18,905 nt of DNA, from contig DATJBC010000170.1 of assembly GCA_035515515.1 (NCBI GenBank), positions 1 through 18,905 of the forward strand, written 5' to 3'. The notes below the pieces were generated by a model that saw only the letters and a list, made by a program, of their open reading frames with translations, had not been told where the DNA came from and made no database searches. This document shows positions 1 through 7,223 of the stretch, piece by piece. Origin of the DNA: DATJBC01 sp035515515. GTDB lineage: Bacteria; Actinomycetota; Acidimicrobiia; Acidimicrobiales; UBA8190. The position numbers and the translations under genes are program-made. Positions within the stretch are counted from its first letter, which is position 1, and each line of letters starts with the position of its first letter.

Positions 1-1063
1 TGCCGTCGTCGGACAGCACCTCAAGCTCGACACCGGGGACCGGACGCCCCACGGTGGTGGCCACCACCTCCACGTCGTCACCGGGCGAGGTGCCGGTGCC
101 GAGCGAGGTCTCCGTCGAGGTGTAGCGCACGACCACCGGGCAGCCCAGGCGCGCCACCATGGCGCGCACCAGCTCGGGCGGCACGCGCGCCGCGCCGGTG
201 CCCGCGATGCGCAGGTGCGACAGGTCGGCACCCTCGAGGTCGGGGTGGGCGAGGACGAGCGCCCACTGGGTGGGCACGCCCTGGCCCACGGTCACGCGCT
301 CGGTGCTCATCAGCTCGATGGCGGCGGCCGCCGACCAGGGGTGGGGCGTGATGACCGTGGTGACGCCGTTGGCGATCTCGTCCCACAGGCGCGTCATGTA
401 GCCGACGTGGGCGAAGGGCAGGGGCGAGAGCCGGCGGTCGCCGGGCGCGGACAACAGGTCGGTGCCGGCCGCCACGGCGCGTAGGTTGTCGTGGTCGAAC
501 AGCGCGCCCTTGGGGACGCCGGTGGAGCCGCTCGTCCACACGATGGCCAGGGGGTGGCGGGCGTCGAGGGCGGGGAGCCGGGGCCGGGGCGATCCCGCCG
601 CCTGCGCCAGCGCCACGCGGGGCACGACCGTGCCCGCCCCGGCGGGCAGGGCGTCGGGGGCCACCACGGCCGTGTCGAGGACCGTGACGCTGGGCCGCAC
701 GCGCCCCACGATCGAGGACAGCTCGGCCGGCCCCAGCCGCAGGTTGAGGCCGGTGGTGATGGCACCCAGGCGGGCGGCTGCCTGGTAGCAGACGGCGTAG
801 TCGACGGACGACGGCACCAGCAGCGCCACCACCGAGCCCTTGGCGACCCCCTCGGCGGCGAGCAGCCCGGCGACGGCGTCGGCGGCGGCGTCCCACCCCG
901 CCAGCGTGAGGCGCCGCCGACCGTCGGAACCCGCCGGCACGAGGCCCGAGGCGCCGGCCCCGGCCAACTCGACGTACGCCTCCACCTCGGCGTTCACCTC
1001 GGCGGCGGCCCGCAGGACGTCGACGACGGTGGCGTGCTCCCCCCGAATCTGACGCACCGTCAT
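1..1063 (-). CDS. Acyl-CoA synthetase / class I adenylate-forming enzyme, N-terminal part (runs off left edge)
   Basis: The first 354 codons are present, reading from ATG at 1063 (complement) to the window edge with no stop. The family activates a carboxylic acid with ATP to an acyl-adenylate and usually transfers it to CoA. The P-loop signature VWTSGSTGVPKG lies at residues about 175-186. The substrate/adenine-binding stretch RIAGTGAARVPPELV follows at about 286-299, and RYTSTETSLGT at about 313-323 replaces the usual YGxTE motif while keeping the key Thr and Glu. Family members are usually 500-550 aa, so roughly the C-terminal third, with the hinge and catalytic lysine, lies outside the window. 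ATG 1063 fits a full N-terminus, and a TACAGT hexamer sits 10 nt upstream. The substrate (short, medium or aromatic acid) cannot be told. The gene is divergent from the GNAT gene at 1151. Confidence 0.9.
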   Translation of the reverse strand, partial: MTVRQIRGEHATVVDVLRAAAEVNAEVEAYVELAGAGASGLVPAGSDGRRRLTLAGWDAAADAVAGLLAAEGVAKGSVVALLVPSSVDYAVCYQAAARLGAITTGLNLRLGPAELSSIVGRVRPSVTVLDTAVVAPDALPAGAGTVVPRVALAQAAGSPRPRLPALDARHPLAIVWTSGSTGVPKGALFDHDNLRAVAAGTDLLSAPGDRRLSPLPFAHVGYMTRLWDEIANGVTTVITPHPWSAAAAIELMSTERVTVGQGVPTQWALVLAHPDLEGADLSHLRIAGTGAARVPPELVRAMVARLGCPVVVRYTSTETSLGTGTSPGDDVEVVATTVGRPVPGVELEVLSDDG

Positions 1064-1073
1064 AGCGGCGCCG

Positions 1074-1079
1074 ACTGTA
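1074..1079 (-). promoter_or_regulatory. Probable -10 element of the acyl-CoA synthetase gene
   Basis: On the minus strand this reads TACAGT, matching the actinobacterial TANNNT -10. It ends 10 nt before the ATG, so the transcript would have a leader of only a few bases and no Shine-Dalgarno. No clear -35 is visible. Confidence 0.5.
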
Positions 1080-1138
1080 ACAGCACGCCGCCGAGCGGCC
1101 CCGGGGGCAGCGTCCGGCGGACGGGCGGGCGGCCTGGC

Positions 1139-1144
1139 CATGAT
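1139..1144 (+). promoter_or_regulatory. Probable -10 element of the GNAT gene
   Basis: CATGAT (4 of 6 matches to TATAAT) is followed by 6 nt and then the GTG start at 1151. The start site of transcription would fall at or next to the start codon, giving a leaderless mRNA. Confidence 0.4.
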
Positions 1145-1150
1145 GGGGAC

Positions 1151-1753
1151 GTGACGACGGCCGAGGTGCGCGCCCTGCGCACGGACGAGCACCGGGCAGC
1201 GGCGGGGGTGGCGTCGCGCGCGCTGGCCGACTCGCCTACCTCGGTGGCCATCTACGGCGAGGACCGCCTCGACGCGCTGGCAGGCCTGCACCGCGAGTTG
1301 TCGACCTTCTTCGACGTGCTCCCCACGCCGCAGATGGGGGCGCTGGTGGGCGGCTGCGTCGTGGCCGTGGCCGGCATGGCGCCTCCCGGCGGGTGCATCG
1401 GCGCCTTCATGGGGGCCCACGCCCTCGACCTGATGCCGACGTCGGTCCCACCCGTGGGCGACCCCGCCCGGGCGCACGTCTTCTGGGCGCAGTGGGCCGC
1501 CGCCGACCTCGCCCAGGACCACTGGCACCTGGGCCCGGTGGGCGTCGAGCCCGGGCTGCAGGGCCGGGGCATCGGCGGGGCCGTCATGCGCGCCCTGTGC
1601 GAGTGGCTCGACGACGGTCGCCACCTGGCGTGGCTCGAGACCGACAAGCCCCGCAACGTGGCGTTCTACAGCGCCCTCGACTTCGAGGTGGCCGGGCAGT
1701 CCACCATCCTCGACGTCCCCACCTGGTACATGCGGCGGGACCCGCGCCCGTGA
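1151..1753 (+). CDS. GNAT family N-acetyltransferase
   Basis: This 200-aa protein probably transfers an acetyl group from acetyl-CoA to an unknown amine. The diagnostic GNAT motif A is clear at residues about 129-146: a beta strand LGPVGVEP followed by the pyrophosphate-binding loop Q-G-R-G-I-G and an amphipathic helix. The C-terminal part, with ETDKPRNVAFYSALDFEV at about 163-180, is the usual motif B region, where the helix N-x-x-F-Y and the 'GF' strand close the fold. GTG at 1151 is chosen because homology-like sequence begins there (VTTAEVRALRTDEH) and a -10-like hexamer sits 6 nt upstream; upstream frame extension would be low-complexity antisense sequence. Its stop overlaps the next gene's start by 4 bp (GTGA), so the two are translationally coupled. 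The substrate is unknown. Confidence 0.88.
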   Translation: MTTAEVRALRTDEHRAAAGVASRALADSPTSVAIYGEDRLDALAGLHRELSTFFDVLPTPQMGALVGGCVVAVAGMAPPGGCIGAFMGAHALDLMPTSVPPVGDPARAHVFWAQWAAADLAQDHWHLGPVGVEPGLQGRGIGGAVMRALCEWLDDGRHLAWLETDKPRNVAFYSALDFEVAGQSTILDVPTWYMRRDPRP

Positions 1754-2646
1754 GCACGCCGTCGGTGCACCTCGTGGACGGCACCTACGAGCTGTTCCGC
1801 CACTTCTACGGCGCCCCGCCGCGGGCCGCCGACGGGGGTGGCGAGGTCGGGGCCGTGCGCGGGGTCGTGGCGTCGGTGCTGTCGATGCTCTCGTCGGGAA
1901 CCACGCACATAGGCGTGGCCACCGACCACGTCATCGAGTCGTTCCGCAACGACCTGTGGCCCGGCTACAAGACCGGGGAGGGTGTCCCCGAGCTCCTCAT
2001 GGCCCAGTTCCCGCTGCTCGAGAAGGCCCTCGAGGCGCTCGGCGTGGTGGTGTGGGCCATGGTCGAGCTCGAGGCGGACGACGCCCTGGCCTCGGCGGCG
2101 GCGGTCGCCGGCGACGATCCCGGCGTGGACCGGGTCCTCATCTGCACCCCCGACAAGGACCTCGCCCAGTGCGTGCGCGGCACGCGCGTGGTGCAGCTCG
2201 ACCGTCGCAAGGACGTGGTCACCGACGAGGACGGGGTGCGCGACCGCTACGGCGTGGCGCCCGCCTCCATCCCCGACTGGCTCGCCCTCGTGGGCGACAG
2301 CGCGGACGGGTTCCCCGGCCTCCAGGGATGGGGAAAGCAGTCGGCGTCCGCGGTCATCGGGCACTACGGGCATCTCGAGGCCGTGCCCGCCGATGCCGCC
2401 GACTGGGACCCTGCGGTGCGGGCGGCCGTGCGCTCGGCGCCCAGGCTGGCCACCCGCCTGGCCGAGGACATGGACCACGCGCTGCTCTTCCGCGACCTGG
2501 CGACCTTGCGCGTCGACCGGTCGCTGCTGCCGAGCGTGGACGGCCTGGCCTGGCGCGGCCCGAGCGAAGAGTTCGAGGCGGTGGCGCAGTTCCTGCGTGA
2601 CCCCGGCCTGGCCGACCGCGCCGACGCGCTGGCGCAGTCGCGCTAG
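1750..2646 (+). CDS. Stand-alone 5'-3' exonuclease / flap-nuclease-like protein (PolA N-domain fold)
   Basis: The protein is 298 aa and resembles the 5'-nuclease domain found at the N-terminus of DNA polymerase I, but has no polymerase attached. Acidic metal-ligand positions of the PIN-like fold are seen in order: D10 in LVDGT, D59 in ATDHVIESFRNDLWPGYK, E108/D110/D111 in LEADDAL, D135 and D137 in TPDKDLAQ, and D183/D186 in VGDSADGFPG. The last belongs to the helix-3-turn-helix DNA-binding segment (about 178-210), where the family usually reads GDSSDNIPGVPGIG; here it is GDSADGFPGLQGWG. Expected role: metal-dependent cleavage of 5' flaps or RNA primers in repair or replication. The GTG start at 1750 overlaps the GNAT stop (GTGA). 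The 3' end overlaps the doubtful minus-strand frame at 2643-2855. Family assignment is firm; the cellular role is inferred. Confidence 0.88.
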   Translation: MSTPSVHLVDGTYELFRHFYGAPPRAADGGGEVGAVRGVVASVLSMLSSGTTHIGVATDHVIESFRNDLWPGYKTGEGVPELLMAQFPLLEKALEALGVVVWAMVELEADDALASAAAVAGDDPGVDRVLICTPDKDLAQCVRGTRVVQLDRRKDVVTDEDGVRDRYGVAPASIPDWLALVGDSADGFPGLQGWGKQSASAVIGHYGHLEAVPADAADWDPAVRAAVRSAPRLATRLAEDMDHALLFRDLATLRVDRSLLPSVDGLAWRGPSEEFEAVAQFLRDPGLADRADALAQSR

Positions 2647-2855
2647 GGAGCGGTCGACACCTCCGCGGCCGTCGCCAGGCGCTGCAGCGCCTCCTCCATC
2701 CCTCGCCGGTCGTGGGTGGCGCGGTCGGTGACGCCCGTGACGCGGCGGCTGCGCAGTTTCAGCGCGGGACTGCGACGGTCGGTCCACGACTCGGTGACGC
2801 GACCAGCGGCGTCGTCGACGCTGGACTCCCCACGGCGCGTCTTGCCGATCCCGCC
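2643..2855 (-). other. Doubtful small frame, possible gene remnant; rest of the gap has no gene
   Basis: Reading the minus strand from 2855 down to the TAG at 2645-2643 gives 70 sense codons in which almost every third base is G or C, the same bias as the real genes here. The product would be a charged peptide ending HDRRGMEEALQRLATAAEVSTAP-stop. The frame has no ATG, GTG or TTG except an ATG 18 codons before its end, and two TGA codons lie just upstream. It could be a remnant of a decayed or frameshifted gene, a gene with a non-standard start, or chance. I recognise no family. The rest of the 2647-3001 gap holds only the -10 element of the GH1 gene. Confidence 0.25.
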
Positions 2856-2988
2856 TCACCCTCACGATGAGCGCTGCGGCGGACCCATCCTGGAAGCGTC
2901 GACGCGCCGACACCACTTGGTGCAGCGCCGCATCTCGGCCCACCGGACGGTCGCCAGCGGCTCACGGCACGCATGTACTCAGGCCCGC

Positions 2989-2994
2989 TACGGT
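2989..2994 (+). promoter_or_regulatory. Probable -10 element of the GH1 glycosidase gene
   Basis: TACGGT (TANNNT) is followed by 7 nt and the ATG at 3002. Transcription would begin at about the A of the start codon. There is no Shine-Dalgarno, which supports a leaderless mRNA and this choice of start. Confidence 0.55.
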
Positions 2995-3001
2995 GCCACG
3001 C

Positions 3002-4234
3002 ATGACCGACGCCGACGCCGCACCGCTGCGGTTCCCCGACGGCTTCCTGTGGGGCACCGCCACCGCCGCGCACCAGACCGAGGGCGGCAACGTCAACAAC
3101 GACTGGTGGGACTGGGAGCACAACCCCGCCTCGGGGTGCGTCGAGTCGAGCGGCGACGCCTGTGACTCGTTCCACCGCTGGGACGAGGACGTGGACCTGG
3201 TGGCCGACCTCGGCCTGGGGGCCTACCGGTTCTCGCTCGAGTGGAGCCGGATCGAGCCCGCCGAGGGCGAGTTCTCCACCGCCGCCCTCGAGCACTACCG
3301 GCGGATGTGCGCCCGGTGCCACGAGCGCGGCATCTCCCCCGTGGTCACGTTGAACCACTTCACCACGCCCCGGTGGCTGGCGCAGCGGGGGGCGTGGGAG
3401 GCCCCCGACGCGCCCGAGCGCTTCGCCCGCTACACCGAGCGCGTCACGGCCGCCTTCGGCGACCTCATAGGCTGGGCCTGCACCCTCAACGAGCCCAACG
3501 TGGTGGCGGTGCTGGGCTACACCGTGGGCATCTACCCGCCCGGGCTCAAGGACGAGATCGGCCGTCACATCGCCGTCAACGAGGCACTGGTGCGCGCCCA
3601 TCGACTGGCCGTGGACGCGCTGCGCTCGGGCCCGGGATCGTTCCCCGTGGGCATCACCCTGTCGATGGAGGAGCTCGTGGCGGGCGAGGGCGGGGAGCTC
3701 ACCCGCGACGCGGCCGAGCAGATCCTCGAGAACACCTTCCTCGACGCCACGGCGGGCGACGACTTCATCGGGGTGCAGTGCTACGAGCGCACCGTGCTGG
3801 GGCCGACCGGCCCCGTCGACCCCCCGCCGGGGGCACGCCTCACGCAGCTGGGATACGAGTACTGGCCCCAGGTCGTTGACTACACCGTGCGCCGGGCGGC
3901 GGCCCGCACCGGCCTCCCCGTGCTCGTCACCGAGAACGGCATCGGCACCGAGGACGACCGCGAGCGGGTGGAGTTCATCACCACCGCCCTCCAGTGCCTG
4001 CACCGCTGCATCAGCGACGGCGTGGACGTCCTCGGCTACTTCGTGTGGAGCCTCCTCGACAACTTCGAGTGGCATCTCGGCTTCGGGCCCAAGTTCGGCC
4101 TGTGCGCCGTGGACCCCGTCACCTTCGGGCGCCGACCCAAGCCCTCGGCCCACTGGTTCGGCAAGGTGGCCAAGGCCAACGCCCTCACGCTTCCCCCCGC
4201 CTGGCCAGGCGCGGCCCCTGGCGGGGCGCCGTAG
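3002..4234 (+). CDS. Glycoside hydrolase family 1 (beta-glucosidase-like)
   Basis: This 410-aa enzyme should hydrolyse terminal beta-linked sugars by a retaining mechanism in the cytoplasm (no signal peptide). The N-terminal GH1 signature is FPDGFLWGTATAAHQTEGG (from about residue 10). The acid/base glutamate is E164 in TLNEPN and the nucleophile is E311 in VTENG. The aglycone/substrate motif YFVWSLLDNFEWHLGFGPKFGL lies near residues 346-367, as in true GH1 enzymes. It is shorter than many members (440-480 aa). ATG 3002 is preferred over upstream starts in the same frame because the family N-terminus begins a few residues later and a TACGGT hexamer lies 7 nt before it. The stop TAG overlaps the -10 of the next gene. 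GH1 membership is certain; specificity among glucoside, galactoside or other substrates is not. Confidence 0.95.
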   Translation: MTDADAAPLRFPDGFLWGTATAAHQTEGGNVNNDWWDWEHNPASGCVESSGDACDSFHRWDEDVDLVADLGLGAYRFSLEWSRIEPAEGEFSTAALEHYRRMCARCHERGISPVVTLNHFTTPRWLAQRGAWEAPDAPERFARYTERVTAAFGDLIGWACTLNEPNVVAVLGYTVGIYPPGLKDEIGRHIAVNEALVRAHRLAVDALRSGPGSFPVGITLSMEELVAGEGGELTRDAAEQILENTFLDATAGDDFIGVQCYERTVLGPTGPVDPPPGARLTQLGYEYWPQVVDYTVRRAAARTGLPVLVTENGIGTEDDRERVEFITTALQCLHRCISDGVDVLGYFVWSLLDNFEWHLGFGPKFGLCAVDPVTFGRRPKPSAHWFGKVAKANALTLPPAWPGAAPGGAP

Positions 4235-4237
4235 CAT
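4232..4237 (+). promoter_or_regulatory. Probable -10 element of the 74-aa gene / HAD / aldo-keto reductase operon
   Basis: TAGCAT lies 7 nt before the GTG at 4245, the same spacing as at the GH1 gene. Its first three bases are the TAG stop codon of the GH1 gene, so stop codon and promoter share sequence. Confidence 0.5.
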
Positions 4238-4244
4238 TGGTGTC

Positions 4245-4469
4245 GTGAAAGGTGACCGGGTCGAGGTCGTCGTCGACGTGGGCGACGGCGTGCAGCGCTT
4301 CGACATCCGGGCCACCAAGGCCGGGCGGAGGGTGGAGGTGGCCACGTCGCGCGGCGCGGTGGAGGTGACCGAGGTCACCCGGTCGGGGCGGGCCGTGCGC
4401 ACCGCGCGCTTCATGGCGGCCCGGGTGGTGGCCGTCGTCGAGCACCCCGTCGAGGACACCGAGCCCTGA
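4245..4469 (+). CDS. Hypothetical 74-aa beta-rich protein
   Basis: I do not recognise a family. The peptide begins VKGDRVEVVVDVGDGVQRFDI and alternates short valine-rich stretches with turns, which suggests a small beta sheet or barrel. It is rich in Arg, Asp and Glu and has no Cys, no signal peptide and no membrane segment. Third-position GC bias matches the neighbours, which supports real coding. GTG 4245 is chosen because a TAGCAT hexamer lies 7 nt upstream and the coding bias begins there. Its TGA (4467-4469) overlaps the probable CTG start of the HAD gene as CTGA, so it leads a three-gene operon. A modulator of the downstream HAD or aldo/keto reductase is possible, but nothing in the sequence shows it. 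Confidence 0.65.
   Translation: MKGDRVEVVVDVGDGVQRFDIRATKAGRRVEVATSRGAVEVTEVTRSGRAVRTARFMAARVVAVVEHPVEDTEP
4452..4456 (+). promoter_or_regulatory. Shine-Dalgarno candidate for the CTG-start HAD gene
   Basis: GAGGA lies 9 nt upstream of CTG 4466. It supports that codon over the in-frame CTGs at 4490 and 4505, which have no purine-rich stretch at a comparable distance. Confidence 0.4.
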
Positions 4470-5287
4470 CCTCGACCGCCGGCGGTGGCCTGGAGGCGGT
4501 CCTCCTGGACCTCGACGACACCCTCATCGAGGAGGAGGCCTTCGCGCGCGCCCAGCTGCGGGGCACCGCCGCGCTGGTCGACGGGGTCGCCGCCGAGGGC
4601 TGGGACGAGGTCGTCATCGAGGCGGCCCGCGCCCGCTGGTACGCGGGGCCCTTCTACCCGGCGTGCGCCGAGCTGGGCATCGCCTCGTGGGAGGGCCTGT
4701 GGGCGACCTTCGCCGGTGCCCACCCCCGCTTGGACGGCATGGCCGCCTGGGCCCCGGCCTACCGGCACGAGGCCTGGCGCGCGGCGCTGCGCGCCGCGGG
4801 CCGAGAAGACGGGCCGCGCCTCGACGCCGACGCGCGGGCCCTGTCGGCCAGTTACGTCGCGCGCCAGCGCGCCGGCCATCCGGTGCTGCCCGGGGCCGTC
4901 GACCTCGTGCGGCGCCTGTCGGCGTCGGTGCCCGTGGCCGTCGTCACCAACGGGCCGCCCGACATCCAGCGCCTCAAGATCGAGCAGTCCGGGGTGGCAC
5001 CGCTGCTCTCCGCCGTGGTGATCTCCGGTGCGCTCGGGGTGGGCAAGCCCCATCCCGACATCTTCCGCACAGCCCTGGAGCAGCTCGGCGTCCCCGCCGA
5101 GCGCGCCGTGATGGTGGGGGACAACTGGGAACGCGACGTGGGCGGCGCGTTGGCCGTGGGCATGCGCGCCGTGTGGATCAGCCACGGGCGCCCGCCACCC
5201 GCGGCCGGACCATCCGGCGCCGGAGCCGGGGCGGACGGCCACCGGGTCACCGTGGCGGGCGGTCCCTCCGAGGTGACGCTCGCGTGA
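4466..5287 (+). CDS. HAD superfamily hydrolase (subfamily IA type), probable CTG start
   Basis: This is a predicted phosphatase or phosphoglycolate-phosphatase-like enzyme of 273 aa. All four HAD motifs are present: motif I D15-L-D17-D-T-L (nucleophile D15, acid/base D17), motif II VVTNG at about 159-163, motif III lysine K194 in GKPHPDIF, and motif IV GDN at 218-220 with D224. A helical cap sits between motifs I and II. No ATG, GTG or TTG occurs in this frame between the in-frame TGA at 4253 and motif I. The first standard start candidate is TTG 4730, beyond the nucleophile. CTG 4466, overlapping the previous stop as CTGA and preceded by GAGGA, is the best start. The C-terminus after about residue 245 is a Gly/Ala-rich tail. 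The stop overlaps the next GTG by 4 bp. Substrate unknown. Confidence 0.85.
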   Translation: MTSTAGGGLEAVLLDLDDTLIEEEAFARAQLRGTAALVDGVAAEGWDEVVIEAARARWYAGPFYPACAELGIASWEGLWATFAGAHPRLDGMAAWAPAYRHEAWRAALRAAGREDGPRLDADARALSASYVARQRAGHPVLPGAVDLVRRLSASVPVAVVTNGPPDIQRLKIEQSGVAPLLSAVVISGALGVGKPHPDIFRTALEQLGVPAERAVMVGDNWERDVGGALAVGMRAVWISHGRPPPAAGPSGAGAGADGHRVTVAGGPSEVTLA

Positions 5288-6306
5288 CCGACGGCGCCGG
5301 GGCTCCGCCGGCCCGGCCGGCGCCGTCGGTCCTGGGCGTGAGCGGCCTCAGGGCGAGCACCATGGGCCTGGGTCTGGCCGCCCTGGGCCGTCCCGCCTAC
5401 ATCACCCTCGGCCGCCAGCGCGACCTCGGCACCGACCGGGGCGCGGCCCGCATGGAGGAGCGCTGCCACCGCGTGCTCGACGCCGCCTACGCGGCCGGCG
5501 TGCGCTACGTGGACGTGGCCCGCTCCTACGGCCGGGCCGAGGAGTTCCTGGCGTCGTGGCTGGCCTCCCGGGCCCTCGAGCCGGGCGCCGTCACCGTGGG
5601 GTCGAAGTGGGGCTACCTCTACGTGGGGCACTGGCGCACCGACGCGGCGGTCCACGAGGTGAAGGACCACTCCGTGGCCATGCTGCGCCAGCAGTGGCCC
5701 GAGACCGCCGCCCTGCTCGGGTCGCACCTCGGGCTGTACCAGGTGCACTCCGCCACGCTGCAGAGCGGGGTGCTCGACGACCCCGCGGTGCTCGCCGAGC
5801 TTCTCGAGCTCACCGCCCGGGGCGTGGTGGTGGGCATGTCGGTGAGCGGCCCCGGGCAGGCCGAGGTGATACGGCGGGCCCTGTCGGCGGAGGTGGACGG
5901 GGTCAACCCGTTCTCCACCGTGCAGGCCACCTGGAACCTGCTCGAGCCGTCCGCCGGCGACGCGCTGGCCGAGGCGCACGCCCGGGGGTGGGGCGTGCTC
6001 GTGAAGGAGGCCGTCGCCAACGGCCGCCTCGTCGACGGCCAGGGCGACGACTCCGGCGCCGGCGCGGTGCTGGCCGGCGTGGCCAGGCGCCACGGCGCAT
6101 CCGCCGACCAGGTGGCGCTGGCGGCGGCCCTGGGCCAGCCCTGGAGCGACGTCGTGCTGTCGGGGGCCGTCACCGAGCGGCAGCTGGCGGCCAACCTGGG
6201 CGCGCTGGCGGTGGTGCTCGACGACGACGACCGCGCCCGGCTGGCGTCGGTGGCAGAGCCCCCGGCGGCCTACTGGGACCGCCGGGCCGCCCTCCCCTGG
6301 CAGTGA
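5284..6306 (+). CDS. Aldo/keto reductase
   Basis: The 340-aa protein is a TIM-barrel NAD(P)H-dependent oxidoreductase that would reduce aldehydes or ketones to alcohols, or act in reverse. The catalytic tetrad is complete: D77 and Y82 in YVDVARSYG, K108 in GSKWGY, and H155 in YQVHSA. The late region, with the ALGQPWSDVVLSGA strand near residues 281-294 followed by TERQLAANL, corresponds to the cofactor-phosphate-binding end of the barrel. GTG 5284 overlaps the HAD stop (GTGA), with GAGG about 10 nt upstream. It is the last gene of the operon starting at 4245 and is followed by the convergent bldD-like gene. The closest relatives are probably the plant/actinobacterial-type AKRs acting on sugars or small carbonyls. 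The substrate is not deducible. Confidence 0.93.
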   Translation: MTDGAGAPPARPAPSVLGVSGLRASTMGLGLAALGRPAYITLGRQRDLGTDRGAARMEERCHRVLDAAYAAGVRYVDVARSYGRAEEFLASWLASRALEPGAVTVGSKWGYLYVGHWRTDAAVHEVKDHSVAMLRQQWPETAALLGSHLGLYQVHSATLQSGVLDDPAVLAELLELTARGVVVGMSVSGPGQAEVIRRALSAEVDGVNPFSTVQATWNLLEPSAGDALAEAHARGWGVLVKEAVANGRLVDGQGDDSGAGAVLAGVARRHGASADQVALAAALGQPWSDVVLSGAVTERQLAANLGALAVVLDDDDRARLASVAEPPAAYWDRRAALPWQ

Positions 6307-6316
6307 GCGCAGCCGA

Positions 6317-6330
6317 CCCCCCGGGGGGGG
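6317..6330. terminator. C6G8 palindromic tract between convergent genes, possible terminator
   Basis: A run of six C and eight G lies between the stop codons of the aldo/keto reductase and the bldD-like gene. It is self-complementary but has no real loop and no T tract, so termination activity is only a guess from its position. Confidence 0.2.
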
Positions 6331-6355
6331 CACCCGGCGCGGGCGGGAGCGGGCC

Positions 6356-6973
6356 TCAGGTGCCGACGCGCAGGCGCAACTCGTCCAGGCGCCGCGCCAT
6401 GGCGTCGGGCGTCATGCCGAACAGGCAGGCGATGGCGCGGAGGTCGCTGGCCCGGATCGTGATGAGCAGGCCGTTGAAATCCTGGCGCTGCACCTGGATC
6501 ATGCTCACGAACCGGCGGATCAGGTCGCGCTCGGGCCCGCTCACGTCCTTCAGCCGGGCCAGGTCGATTGTCACCGTCTCGCTCGTCTGCCACGGGTGGG
6601 CGGCGGGCTGGGACGGCGACGACGGGACCCGGTGGGTGACCGGATGCTGCCCCGAGGACGAATTCCCGCCCGGCGACTCCTCCGCCATCCACCACCGAGT
6701 GGTGTCGGTCTCCTGGGGCAGGAGCTGGTCGACGCTCACGCGGTAGAGCCGGGCCAGGCGCTGCAGGCGCGACACCGAGATGGCGCGCTCGCCGCGCTCG
6801 TAGGCGCCCAGCACCGAGGCCTTGAACTCGTGGTCGGAGGTGGCCTCCACGGCCTGCAGCGACAGCCCGATCTGGTGGCGGACCACGCGCAGCCGTGCGC
6901 CCACGGCGCGCACGTACGCCAGCGCTTCCCGACTCAGCTCTTCATCGGCTGGCACCGCCGTGTCGTCAGCCAT
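6356..6973 (-). CDS. bldD: BldD-type XRE-family regulator with c-di-GMP-binding C-terminal domain
   Basis: The protein has 205 aa. An N-terminal XRE helix-turn-helix spans about residues 22-86 (LRVVRHQIGLSLQAVE ... VLGAYERGERAISVSRLQRLARLYRVSVDQLLP), matching Streptomyces BldD in layout. A Pro/Ser-rich linker (about 90-130) is longer than in Streptomyces BldD (167 aa in total). The C-terminal domain contains MIQVQRQDFNGLLITIRASD, giving R163-x-D165 - 8 residues - R174-x-x-D177. This is exactly the RxD-x8-RxxD signature through which BldD binds a c-di-GMP tetramer and dimerises on DNA. BldD represses developmental genes in Streptomyces; in this organism the role is inferred. Start ATG 6973 is preferred because the 35-codon upstream extension in this frame has no BldD-like features. 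The gene is divergent from the GGDEF-EAL gene. I found no perfect TNAC-N5-GTNA BldD box between them. Confidence 0.9.
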   Translation of the reverse strand: MADDTAVPADEELSREALAYVRAVGARLRVVRHQIGLSLQAVEATSDHEFKASVLGAYERGERAISVSRLQRLARLYRVSVDQLLPQETDTTRWWMAEESPGGNSSSGQHPVTHRVPSSPSQPAAHPWQTSETVTIDLARLKDVSGPERDLIRRFVSMIQVQRQDFNGLLITIRASDLRAIACLFGMTPDAMARRLDELRLRVGT

Positions 6974-7035
6974 CACCGCAATTCCGATCTCGGCAACGAC
7001 GAGCCCCCGTTCTGCGCCGGCCGCCCGATCCCTGC

Positions 7036-7041
7036 ATCCTA
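7036..7041 (-). promoter_or_regulatory. Possible -10 element of the bldD-like gene
   Basis: TAGGAT on the minus strand would give a leader of about 55 nt before ATG 6973. No strong Shine-Dalgarno is seen before the ATG, so this is weaker than the other promoter calls. Confidence 0.3.
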
Positions 7042-7223
7042 GGAACCGGCGGAGCCGGCCGAGGGGATGCTCCGCCATCGCGCTCGCACGCGACTGTCAC
7101 GGGCGCACCCGCGCCGGGCGGGTCCGACGCCGTGCGCCCGCGCGCGGCGCGTCCGTATCCTCGCCACCGCCACTCTGGGTGGGCGGCGACCTCACCCCGA
7201 CCACGGCCGCCGTCAAGGACAAC

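Noticed and set aside
2867..3001. 45-residue N-terminal extension of the GH1 enzyme
   Set aside because: The peptide is not GH1-like, and the -10 hexamer TACGGT lies inside it, 7 nt before ATG 3002.
2759..5242. An 827-codon open frame on the minus strand opposite the GH1 and HAD genes
   Set aside because: Same antisense composition artefact; no motif, and it runs against certain GH1 and HAD active-site sequence on the plus strand.
6974..7078. 35-residue N-terminal extension of the BldD-like protein from an upstream in-frame ATG at 7078
   Set aside because: The extension has no BldD-like sequence, and the helix-turn-helix protein begins naturally at ATG 6973.
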